This document shows, in pieces, positions 53,941 through 64,000 of a stretch of 64,000 bases of DNA. Positions within the stretch are counted from its first letter, which is position 1; the number at the start of each line of letters is the position of its first letter. The notes under the pieces are model-generated. The model saw only the letters and a list, made by a program, of their open reading frames with translations. It was not told where the DNA came from and did not search any database. Source of the DNA: Oikopleura dioica (lineage: Eukaryota; Chordata; Appendicularia; Copelata; Oikopleuridae). The stretch is from the NCBI GenBank assembly GCA_907165135.1, contig OU015568.1, forward strand, positions 3,294,501 through 3,358,500, read 5' to 3'. Position numbers and translations under genes: made by a program.

Positions 53941-55566
53941 TCAATCATGATCCTCCTTGATTTCAGGCTCTTTTCGAAGTTCTTCCTCCAGGCACTGCAG
54001 GGCAAAATCATCGACTGCATCGAATTTGTTTGCAAAAAAATATGGCGTCCTCAATAACTATAAATCAAAATCAAATTTTTCGAGCATAAATTAATTCCTT
54101 GCCCAGCCAACATCGCCACTGCCAAAGACACAAACATTACGGCGGAAATAGCCTTGACATTCATGATCTTTCACGTTGTTTTGCCATAAAATTAGACGAC
54201 TTAGGTTTTCGGTGCTTTTCTGAATGAAATAATTAATGTTAGTACGTTCTTTTTTGCATTTTAGGTGGTTCTTACCCCAATAAATTCATTTCCTGGAGCA
54301 TTTTTCATTCGAATAATCGTCGCCCAAATAAACTCATCTGGCGAAAATGTATCTTTGGACCACTCAATCAATTCTCGGACATCCTTGTCTTCCAGCGCCC
54401 ATTGAATAAATTCTCTTGTGAAAAAGTTATACGCAATTCCGGAGAAAATTTCGATGCCACCTGGTGGCGGACTTTTATCTTTATCGGTCATCATTGGGTG
54501 AAACTTGTATTCAGATTCAGTCTCATATTTATGCAGTTCCCAGTGCTTTTCGTATCGTATTTTCTTTTTCAAATTCCAACTCACTGTCATCGGAAATGTT
54601 TCGATTGAGTTTTTTGGATACACAGATTTTAAATAACTGACAATTTCGGAATTTCGCTTCAGTGGGAAATCTTCTCTTGTCAAGGCTCAATTTTTTAACT
54701 AAACGGCAAACTCGAAAAAAGGTATTTTGAGCCTTTTCCCACAAAGATTGATCAAATATCGCCATTGTATTTCATGCTCAAGAAGTTCTTGCATGCAGTT
54801 AAAATCAGCTTGGAGTCGTTCGTAAGAGGCCCAGTATACGTTTTTGCGTTTTTGGGCGAGAAAAACGTTCGGAAAACAGCTTGATAGGGCTTCGAAATCT
54901 TTGAAAATAACTTCAGGCGTCTTCGCATCTATATGCAAGCAGTAGACATTGTCGGGAGAGTAGATTGCACGGAGAAGTCGTTCCGCTTGCCCGGGGTTTT
55001 TGTGGAGAACAAGCGAGTAGGCGAGAGGAAAATCGGAATTCGAGGCTGATGAGGGGTAGTTGCGAGAAGTAACGAATTCCGGGCAGCTATTTGAAGCAAT
55101 GGAAGATGAAATTTCTCCCTCCGAGAGGCTAAGAGAATACTTTTTATTCAATGATTGCAGTTTTTTGACTTTCAGCAGCTCTCCGTCGTTTCTCTTACAA
55201 ATATGGTTAGTATTTAAAAACTTATTTATTCTACGTTCAAGACAATGAAAATGACACTTACATTTATAAGACCCTGGCAATCAATTATTAGTTCCGGCTT
55301 TTCAAGAACATTTGAGTTGTGATTATTGCTCGTTACATTTTTTCGTTTTCCTTCTTCGATCTCAAAAGATTTTACTTCTATGGATCATTCTCTATTTATC
55401 TACTCTCGCACTAATTGTTCTTATCTAACGAGTATCAAGAACCCAGTCCTGTTAAAATCGGTCGAATAAAGCGAAAATTCTCTTGATCCAGTATCAGAAA
55501 AATTCCAAAACCAAACCCAAGGAAAAATATAATAAGCACTCCAAATATCTTCTTGATAGTGAGCAT
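53941..55566 (-). CDS. Core-2/I-branching beta-1,6-N-acetylglucosaminyltransferase-like (G2)
   Basis: Paralogue of G1. Exons 55443-55566, 55262-55377, 54733-55193, 54276-54675, about 54100-54219 and 53941-54057; 445 residues. Anchor MLTIKKIFGVLIIFFLGFGF; catalytic blocks as in G1 (YSLVLHKNPGQAERLLRAIY, YLINLCGK, DFPLKRNSEIV, WSKDTFSPDEFIW, CVFGSGDVGW, FANKFDAVDDFALQCL). Exon lengths 461, 400 and 120 nt are conserved with G1. The GC-AG intron is at 54676-54732. The stem is most divergent, and no disabling change is seen, so both copies may work. Confidence 0.87.
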
Positions 55567-55890
55567 CTCAAAAAACAGAAAATTTTCACGAATTTTTATT
55601 CGTAAACTTACGACCAAAGCATAAAACGCTTTTGTGTGAAAAAATTTAATTGAGAACGATAAATGTAAAAGTAAAATAGTCTTACCGGTGCCATAAAGAA
55701 AAGACTGGCCATTAAACTCTTTTTTCTTTATTTTTACGCAAATAGAAAAGATACTTGTCACAATTTTTTACGCCAACTTCTAGAAAACTGTGAGCCGTGA
55801 CAAAAACAAACGAAGCTTGCTAGCTCTTCAATTGAGCTTGCAAGATAATTTCTCCCCATGACCATCTGTTATTCAATTTTCAAAGTAGAG

Positions 55891-57146
55891 ATGAGAAGAA
55901 GAAAAATCATTTTATTAATGATTTTTCTATTTATTATTCTATTTTTTTTAATGAAAATTTCTCACGAAGACAAGTTTGACTCGAAACAACAAAGTTAAGT
56001 TGACAAGATCGTATAAATGTGTATCCAGCAGCATATTTTATCTCGTGTGCTCATTGATATTTTGTTGATAGTCTTTTTGTGATGAAATTCAATCTTTTTG
56101 AAAAGAGAAGTTTTTGATTTGTTGAATGTCGATAAGTCTTGGTTCATTATAGTGCACGCAATTCTTGTCAACTTTAAAAGAAAAGCTGTTTTGGTAAGAA
56201 AATCGCATATTAAGATATTTTCTTCGGGATAAAAAAAAATTCAAGATTATCAGCCAATCAAATTTCCGGCCAAATATTCTTGGTGAGCTTTTCAACGAAC
56301 ACGACGAAGCTTTTTTTATCTATGAGCCTCTTTACCAGTATTCTCAATCCGGATTCTCGAAGAGCACGAATAAGCTTAGGAAGGACCTTTTGGTGCACAA
56401 TCTAAATTGCGATTTTATCGACCATTACGATCAAACACTCACGTTTGAGCGCTTCGATGATGATTTGAACATGCATGGAAGCATCGAGAGCAAAGGAAAC
56501 TTCGTTTTTCGGAGCAAACATCGACGGCTCTGCTCACCGCCATTTTGCAAAACAAACGCGACGGAAATTAATTGCAATAGCAAATGTGACCCTGTGGATT
56601 CAATTTTAGCATCAAAGATTTGCAAAAGTCTCATTCCGGTCATTCAAATAAGCGAAAGAATGATAAGTGTTGAGGAAATTGAGGATCTTGCAAGTCAGGC
56701 TCTCTCTTATATTATATTATATATCTCTATTATAACTTTTTGTTTGATTTTAACGATTCTCAGAGCCTTTACTTAGTGATAATCAATTGGATTTGAAAAT
56801 TATTTATAATTCAATTAATGCTGAAGATGCTTGCAACTTTGCGAAAATCAATTTTGCAGACGAGCATAATTTCAATCAACTGGAAGAAAATTTTCTGATA
56901 ACTAACGCTGAAGATATTGCTTATAATCCAGAAAAATATGGCAGGAAGATACTCAAATTTGCTGGGTTCAATATTTCTGAAAGCGTTTTTGATTGGATAA
57001 GCAAATTAAAAGATTCAGGTAATTTTGTTTATCAATGAAATTATGCTAAATATAAGTTTAGACATTGAAAGAAGAATACAACGAGAAAAAATCTCGGCAC
57101 AGAGTGTCAGGCTCTTTTGAAACATCTTGGACTTTTCCGCTCTTAA
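55891..57146 (+). pseudogene. Carbohydrate sulfotransferase-like gene lacking the PAPS sites
   Basis: Starts with a type II anchor (MRRRKIILLMIFLFIILFFL). After an intron the body matches Golgi CHST enzymes: ILGELFNEHDEAFFIYEPLY, KHRRLCSPPFC, CNSKCDP, ICKSLIPVIQISER, QLDLKIIYN, ITNAEDIAYNPEKYGRKILK, then CQALLKHLG. The 5'-phosphosulfate loop expected before LGELFN (R-S-G-S-S) reads NFRPN, and the 3'-phosphate block (R-D-P-R..SR) is missing after LKII. The last junction has a frame problem. So it is either a pseudogene or a non-catalytic relative. Convergent with K5. Confidence 0.6.
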
Positions 57147-57267
57147 AAATATTTGCTTCTAACTGTGTGAACAAAAATGGATAATAATTAAACATTGATA
57201 TCAACAAAGACAGAATTAAATTATTTTTGAATTATAATTGATAATCAATTCCCAAATCATTCGCATT

Positions 57268-58768
57268 TTACAAAAACTCAACACATTTGTCAAATGTAGT
57301 TTCGAAAAGAACAGGATACTCAACACCTTCTTCTGGTTGATAACCAATGACTCTTGAGCCGAGATTCTCTTGTCCGTCAAGGTCGATTCTTTGAATCGGA
57401 GCATCAGAGCCGTATCCTGCAAACAAGAAAATGGACGAACCAGATTGGAGAGTAGATGCTTTGCACACTTTCTAGTTAGAATTTTATTACAATTTCTGTG
57501 TGAAATTAAGCATACCTTTCGAAGATTACCAATCAGAGTCCAAATATCAATATCTGTTACAGCAGTTTCTTCAATAGCATCATATCCACCAATTGAAAGC
57601 ATTGTTCCGTCACTCAAACCCATAAGAGAATGACCATACAGAGCGCTAGAAATATTTTAAGAACGCATTGTTTTATAAATCATAAATTATGATGAATTAC
57701 GCTGGATGATCTCCGAGATAAACCCATCCGGAATCGGTTAAAGTTTCGACATGCGCATACGACGGCGCCTTCTAATTAAAGCTTCCTACAGTCGTTGGCT
57801 GTCCATTGTACAGACCAAGGCCGGCGTATTTGTGCTCGTAAGAAGTCATCGGTGCAATGGTGACTTGCTCTCCATCAAAATAATTGCAGGTCTTTTTCTG
57901 AGTCGTGTATTCAAAGCAAATCATGGCTGAAAATATTAGATACGAATTTCTGACTGAATTATTTTTACAACCTTTATCCCCATCCGCCAAAGTCAAAGCA
58001 GAACTTGCAGAATGAATTTCAAAAGTCAACTCTACTTTAGAAACACGAAACTGCAGCCATCGAGATAAGCAATTCTTCGGTGATTAAAGTCCATTCCTGC
58101 TTCTTCTCCTCCAAAAACAAACAGTATGTCATTGACCAGTGCATATTTGACGCCCCACATGAACTGCTCCTTCGTAGCATCGATCGTTGCTTGAACGGTT
58201 TTTGAGCCGACGCCGTCTATTATGTACGCGTTGTGCAGGTCCACGAATGGTTTTGGCTCGTCGTAGTACTAGTAGGAAGGATAAGTGTAGTTGTAGTAGG
58301 AGTAGTCGTAATCGCGGAAAAGCATGACCATAATGAATGGAGGGATCTTGGAAAATTTAAGGTCGAAAATCAAAGATACTTACTGGTTCTTCTTCAGGAC
58401 AAAGTGGATGATCACAGTTTCGACAACCTTCTGGGCAATTTTCTCCACATGGGCACGAATTCAAACAGTCTTCAAACGAATTATTATTAACCAGGCTTAA
58501 TTTTATCGTCTCTCACCATTGTATTCTCTATCGCAAATCGAGAGACAGTACTCTGTCTCGCATAAAAGTCGGCAATTCGTAAAATCCATCCGGCATTCTC
58601 CGATGCATTCTTCCTGGAGAAGATTGTCTCTTTAATTTTTGATCAAGATGCGATGTTTAGTTGAACTTACGGGCAGTCTTCCTCTCTTGAGCTTGCTTGA
58701 AATGTTTCTAGTCTGCTTTCGCTGATTCTGACTGCAGAAATGCCTGAAAAAAGAAAGAAGAATTTCAT
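57268..58768 (-). pseudogene. Secreted Cys-rich/kelch gene K5 with premature stop
   Basis: Paralogue of K4 with the same signal peptide, Cys module and blades. In the blade after GQPTTVGSFN the Trp codon TGG of K4 is TAG, about 57768. A segment equivalent to RLQNDG is deleted near 57548. It shares with K4 the 1-nt frame break near 58045. The 5' half (58030-58768) is almost identical to K4 while the 3' half has many changes. Confidence 0.65.
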
Positions 58769-59245
58769 CTTCTGATAACTTTATCTGGTGATCTGTTGCT
58801 TTTGACCTGCTTTTTTATTCGTCAAGCAAATGAAGAAGAGTCAAAAAGAACAGTTTAGCAAAGTTTACCTCGATTCAAATTAACGAGTCGTGCTCGTATC
58901 TGAAAAAATTGACCGAAAAAGAAGACTCTTACATAACTGGAAAATTAAGCAGAAACTTAACTTAGATTTTAATCAATAACAAGCCGTTTTTAAACAGCAA
59001 AATACTGGCATTTTTAATAAAATTCATTCAAAGCTATGATTAAAATTTTAGAAAATTCTAAAATAAACTGCAAATGCAGGTTTTATAATTATATAACCTT
59101 GAACATAATCCCTCTCCACTTCTTTTTGTTCATTCCAAATATTGCGAGAGCTAATAGCACGGTCTACGAGACTTCTGTTAATTTGTTTAAAACTGGGGGC
59201 TGTTTGGAGGCTATTATTATATTCAATAAGTTTTTTCTCTCCGTT

Positions 59246-59353
59246 ATGCGGTTATTTTTCCTTTCATTACTTTTGGTTAAAACGAATGCAATAAACTTTC
59301 ACTTCAGCGAGACTGCTGACAATTTGATACTGTCTGCAGTTTGTCAGCTTTAA
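59246..59353 (+). CDS. Candidate 35-residue secreted peptide
   Basis: MRLFFLSLLLVKTNA then about 20 residues ending ILSAVCQL. Signal-peptide-like start, single Cys. It lies just past the end of segmental unit 2. Very short; similar in size to the ORF at 9716. Confidence 0.22.
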   Translation: MRLFFLSLLLVKTNAINFHFSETADNLILSAVCQL

Positions 59354-59382
59354 AACTAATATTTTTCTTGTTTATTGAAAGT

Positions 59383-60694
59383 TTACTGGCAGAGTTGTTT
59401 ATAAACACGTTCTTTCGTATCAGGAAGCAAGTGTTCGGCTGTTTTCCAAATATCCTCTTCCTTGATTTCTTCTTTTGATACCACAGTTCTACGTTTTGAA
59501 AATAACGAGATTTTCTGTTGACTTGACATGGCGTTGAACACTCGTTTTATCTCTATGAGCTTTTTCTGCAAAGAAATAGTAAATAAAAGGAAAGAGGGAA
59601 AGTCAAGTTACCAGGAAAAAAGTCTTTTCTCTCTGCTCCAACCGACTCGAGCTTTCCACAACCTTTTCAAGTGCTTTGATAAAGCCCCCGCTAGACTCAT
59701 CCAAACTTTCGCAAATAATCTCCAAAACCGTTTTCATCCAATTTGAATCAACATCTTTGCAGTCTCCAAGCAGTGCATGAATCCATTCTTTCAACTTTTT
59801 ATCCGGTTTTCTTCCACAGTCGTCTTGAAGCTTCAAAACTCGCAGCAAATCGAGCACGAGCTGATTTGAAATCTTCATTCTTTTGAAACCACTTCTCCAG
59901 ATCGGCGTAACTATTCTTGGCAACGAGGAGTATCGACGAGCAAGCTGTTCAGAAAGCACCTGACGGTACTTTTCTTCAGCCACAATTTCAGCAGCTACAA
60001 TTTTTAGTATAAATTTTATGAAAACCAGCATACCTTCGTTGAAGAGAGAGTTTAGTCCTTCTTGATCAACTTCTACTATTCTCCTTGCAAGAAACTTCAA
60101 AGCCTTTTCTTCATCTTTCGATAGTCTTTTCTTGATCTCGCTTTTTTGCTTGTCGTAGTCTTCTTTTTGAAGGACCCAGTAGGACTTGGCATCTGTCGTT
60201 AATGCTTCGTAAACTGCTTCCAATGCGTCTTCTAGCGTTTCAATCGACGACTGAAAAGATGTAAGTTGATAACTTTCGTATATTTTCTACCTGACACGGT
60301 CCATGCGCAATTTGGTGCCTCAAGTTCGTAACCCAATCTGGTATTCCAATCTCTGCAGCGAGCACATGAATCGGCAGATTCGCCTCCCTGTAGCGCTCTG
60401 TTATCACTCCCACTGCTTGTACCAACGCTCCGGAGGCGCAGAACATCGTTCCTTGGTTATCCCTATTGTTTCGAATTTCTTCTAGCCCAGTAAGAGCAGC
60501 AATTGTGGCCACGATTGCTACTGGAAGATCTGCACCGATTCTTTGCTCCCAGAGCTGCAAGCGGCGTAGGACTGCGCTTCTATCTCTCTAGAACTTTGGA
60601 GAAATAGAAAGCCGACTCTGCGAACCTGTAAATTACTGTAGACATCAAGCCACTCTGCTTTGCTGCACCATGCTACTTGCTCAACGATTCCCAT
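59383..60694 (-). CDS. LAS1L: LAS1-like pre-rRNA processing endoribonuclease
   Basis: Exons 60626-60694, 60291-60587, 60034-60250, 59612-59994 and 59383-59565; 1149 nt, 382 residues, all GT-AG and in phase. N-terminus WCSKAEWLDVYSNLQ, then AVLRRLQLWEQRIGADLPVA, which matches the Las1 block around RRIKVWKAR..LP, and the HEPN nuclease motif LRHQIAHGPCQ (R-x4-H), catalytic for ITS2 cleavage. The C-terminal part is helical and charged. Las1 works with the kinase Grc3/NOL9 in the nucleolus. Shorter than vertebrate LAS1L. Confidence 0.82.
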
Positions 60695-60952
60695 TTACGA
60701 GTTTCAGATCTGCTTCTGTCTGAACTTCAAAAAAAAAATTTTAAATGAAATTTTCAATTGAAAATTCAGATTTATTTAGTCGATAGCATCATTTGTTTTA
60801 TTTGAGGAAGAATAAGCAAGATTTAAGGAGGAAATAGCGAAGTTTCGTTGCGATGAAAAGAAGGAGAATGAGGCACATTTTTGGAACTTTTTGAGGATCA
60901 GCACATGGTAAAAGCAGGTTAAAATAGTTTTCACAATAAATAAAATTTCGAT
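60695..60952. other. Spacer between RTK and LAS1-like genes
   Basis: 258 bp, AT-rich, between two minus-strand genes; no additional feature seen. Confidence 0.5.
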
Positions 60953-63900
60953 TCAGGAACGAGGGACCAAATAAACGTCACTACTTGGCGCAGCATTTTG
61001 ATATGCATCGTATTGCTCATCTTCTTCGAGCAGAGCACGGCTTTCGTTGTTTGGGTTGGAAAATACGTCGTCGTTGACGTTTTGATACTGGGAGGAAGTT
61101 TCGGGGATGCTATTGGTGAGGTTTGTCAGCTGCGTAGCGTTGGAATAGAGGCGATTCTAGAGAAAAGACTTTGAGAAAGAAAGAACAATAAAGAAGCTCA
61201 CCTGTACAGTTCTAGTTGGGCTATCAAATGAGCCCCCTGTGTAATGTAAATTCGTAGCGGAAGTGGTAGACTGGCCATTGTCCGAGTTTCGTGGCTGTCT
61301 GTTCATGGGAAATTGGAATGCGGAAGTTTGGCCGCGGAAATTCGAAGGCATTGAGGGCGGCTGAACTGGGCGCATTGGCGATTCCTGATTCTCATAAACT
61401 GGCTGATTCCTTGAGACAAAGGAGTAATTCGCGTTCAAAGGATCGAAGTTTCTGGTCGCGTGGATTTGCGTCTCTGTGAGACGGATTGGAGAGTCGAGAC
61501 TTGGAGATTCGGCGGCGAGAGGGGAAGTAGAAAGCTGCGAATGCTGTTTTTCCAGAGTGCGGAGGGTACTTGCGCTGCTTCTTGACAGTTTCTTGCCCTC
61601 TTGCTTGTCCAGCAGGATGTAGTCTTTCGCTTTGCCGCGGATTCCGTCGAATTTCTTCTTTAAAATCGCGAAATCGGGACGATTGCTCGGTTCCTTAGAC
61701 CAGCAGGGCTTCATAAAATCGTTATAGAAATCATTCGTGCAAGTGTAGTACTCTTCTTTTGGACTAGGTCGACAAATCGGAGTTGATGGCATTTCCTCAT
61801 CGCGAAGGAGGTTGATATGGGCTTGTTCGTTGTAGGATCCGTCCTTGTTGAGACTAAAAAATCACTTAAAAATAGGAAAGGGCGGTTTTACAAACATTCT
61901 ATTGCCGAAGAACATCGGTCGTCCCGGCGGGCAGCCAGAAAGGACCTCCCACATGAGCATGCCAAACGAGTACACATCGCCTTTCGAGGAAAAAACTTTC
62001 TCCATCGTGTCATTTCGAAGGCTTTCAAACGGATACCAGAGGCATGGAATCTGCTTCTTGTCCATTGTAAATTCTTCGCCGCTTTTTGCCGACTTTGGCG
62101 CGAGTGCGGCGAGACCAAAGTCGCCGACTAGAGCTTTCAGATCGTCAGTGAGAAGAATATTCCGCGCTGCCAGATCGCGGTGGAAAACGTTGTTTTCGTG
62201 AAGATATTGCATCGCGTCAGAGATTTGGTAAAACCATTGGATCGTGTAGCGTTCGTCTAGTTTATTTTTTTGCTTGAACATCATCTTATGCACATATTTG
62301 TCCAGAGCGCCTTTCAGCGCAAATTCTAGCACCATCGACGGCGAAGTAATCTGCAAGCGGCGGCTGGGATCGGCATGATGCTCAGAAATGCCATGAACCT
62401 TTACCAAGTGCTCGTGGCGGAGAAAGTGAAAATTAGCAGTTTCGTCAAAAAGTTCCTTTTCGTTCACTCGAGCTTCCAACGTCTGTAGCTCGTAGAGGAA
62501 GTCTGGATCAACGACGCTTTTCTGATCCAAACCAGAGATCGAAAGTCGATCACTTCCGTATTCTTTCAGCTTCTTGAGAATGCGTTCTTTTTGATTTTCC
62601 TCCGTGAATAAATCTTTCTCACTGCATAGCCAGAGAATATCGCGAATCGGGCGAACCTTCGGCTTGATCTGTTTCGCCGCGACTGGAATATCGACAATGA
62701 TTTCCTCGCGTCTGGGAACCAGTGGAACATCGCTTGAAGATCCAGTCCGTGGGTTAGAAGTTGACGATGAATTTCTTGGTTTTACGTCGCGCATAACTCT
62801 GATTCGCAGGGTTGCTTCGAACACCAAACCGAAGTGCCCCTCTCCCAGCTGTTCGCCAAAGATGAGATCATTATGGCTGAATCGGGTGACGGGATGGAAT
62901 CTTCGTTGATCGGGACCGCCGCCCGACTCCGGTAGGAGATCGTTTGGCTGCGAGTGGAACAGACGCATCGCATCTTTCGTTTTGCCCCGCTTGAGAAGTC
63001 GGCTGCTGTAGTTTCGGTAGATAAAGACAGATGCGATCGACATAAAAACCAAAGCAACAGAGACATAGATACCTAAAATAATCCATTGATTATCAAGAGC
63101 AGACTAACTTACTGATTTGGGCACCAACTGGCAAATCATCTTCCCAGCACGTAACGAATTTAATCTTTCCATTGTCGTTCTTAATGACGATTCCTCCATT
63201 CGAGTCTCCACAACCTTTCTTGTTTAAGAATTCAATCACGGTTTTATTTCCTCTTTCTTCTTCGTTGTTCAAGTCGAGATCCTTTAGTTTTTCTTTGCAT
63301 TTGTTTCCTTTGCCTTTGAATGTGATTTCTTGGTTGTTCTTCTCGCTAACTTCAAAACTACAATCGCAGACGGCTTCATTTTCGCTGTTTGTGCTCGCTG
63401 TGCTCAGACATTCGCTTAGAAAAGAACATGATTTTGGAGAAGCGTTCGGCTCTTTGAAAAATGGTGCTCTTGTGATTTGCTTTTCGGGAAGAAAGGTTTA
63501 AGAATGCCAGAAAGATCAGTGGTGACTTCAAATTCACAAGAAGCGACACAAAAGAATTTAACGCTTTTTGGAATCTCGAAATTCGTAGAACCCTTTTCAT
63601 AGTTGACGCGAAAGTTCCTGCATTGATCGCAGTCCGTATCCATCAATCCTTTGCAGCCATGTTCAGGATGGCACTCTTTATCACAAGGGAGGCATTCTTT
63701 CGTCGCTTCGTTCGCAAAACGCAATTCTCGAGGGCATTTTTCCACGCATCTCGGTCTGAGTAAATTTCGATAGTTTTCAACTCTTGGTCCTTTAAAAGTT
63801 TTGCTCCTGTTGGATTCCGGAGTGTTTTCAACTTCTGCCTCGTGAATCATGCTAGCTTGAAAGTATTCATCAAGGTTGTAGAAAGCATCAGTAGTATTCG

Positions 63901-64000
63901 CGCCCTGTATTTCGCCGCTGTTTTGAGTTTCCGGACCCAAGCCATCCTCATAAGGAATTTCGATAGTTTTGTCGAGAAAATTCTTGCAGCTTCTACAATC
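60953..64000 (-). CDS. Receptor tyrosine kinase with furin-like Cys-rich ectodomain, 5' incomplete
   Basis: Exons 60953-61156, 61202-61853, 61896-63072 and an ectodomain exon from about 63114 to beyond the window. Ectodomain: CVEKCPRELRFANEATKECLPC, CHPEHGCKGLMDTDCDQC (furin-like/growth-factor-receptor Cys repeat as in ErbB or insulin-receptor families). TM helix ISIYVSVALVFMSIASVFIY. Kinase: GEGHFGLVFE, VAAKQI, HRDLAARNILL, GDFGLA, WYPFESLRND, KGDVYSFGMLMWE. There are unusual inserts before and after the beta-3 Lys. Tail Tyr motifs YENQ, YSNA, YQNV and YQNA fit the GRB2 consensus YxN. The frame shifts 1 nt at an A run near 63499. Exact RTK family not assigned. Confidence 0.85.

Larger units (their letters stand above)
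53937..59190. repeat. Older segmental duplication, unit 2
   Basis: Holds G2, a sulfotransferase-like gene and K5. The near-identical part is 58030-59190. Confidence 0.88.

Overview
This window looks like a nuclear contig of an appendicularian (larvacean) tunicate close to Oikopleura. The evidence is very compact intron-exon genes, introns mostly 38-60 nt, repeated non-GT donors (GA-AG and GC-AG) checked by phase, chordate-type gene families and a Ty3/Gypsy retroelement. The species assignment is an inference. Exon coordinates below were rebuilt by hand from reading-frame phase and splice signals.

Layout. 1-6.2 kb: 3' end of a TMX3-like ER thioredoxin-family gene, a complete chaperonin subunit CCT8 gene with an extra phase 1-1 exon, and a coiled-coil gene. 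7-15.5 kb: a small secreted Cys-rich gene (minus), an AT-rich gap, a Tc1/mariner-like MITE, an ABCG half-transporter and a Gly-rich membrane micro-protein. 15.7-22.5 kb: an apparently intact Ty3/Gypsy element (207-bp LTRs, 5-bp target duplication, gag, pol).

21.4-39.8 kb is a recent tandem duplication of about 9.2 kb. Its left breakpoint is inside the retroelement pol gene and its right breakpoint is inside a kelch-type gene, with a 10-nt insert at the join. Each copy carries a vWA-EGF-TM gene, a secreted Cys-rich/kelch gene on plus (K1), a 56-bp minisatellite, and secreted Cys-rich/kelch genes on minus (K2 and K3; K3 is beheaded in the first copy).

40.7-44.7 kb: a secreted inactive serine-protease homologue with a Thr-rich stalk, split by a 1.5-kb long-TIR element. 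44.8-47.2 kb: a DAPK-type kinase and a close upstream small gene. 48.2-59.2 kb is a second, older segmental duplication. Each unit has a core-2 GlcNAc-transferase-like gene (GCNT), a carbohydrate sulfotransferase-like gene (degraded in both units) and a Cys-rich/kelch gene (K4, K5). Between the units lies a chondroitin GalNAc-transferase-like remnant next to a hAT-type MITE. 59.4-64 kb: a LAS1-like rRNA-processing gene and a furin-repeat receptor tyrosine kinase running off the window end.

Main themes: a local family of secreted Cys-rich/kelch proteins interleaved with glycan-modifying enzymes; fast intron turnover with non-canonical splice sites, including paralogues whose introns do not coincide; and many 1-nt homopolymer frameshifts, which suggest consensus sequencing errors as much as real gene decay.
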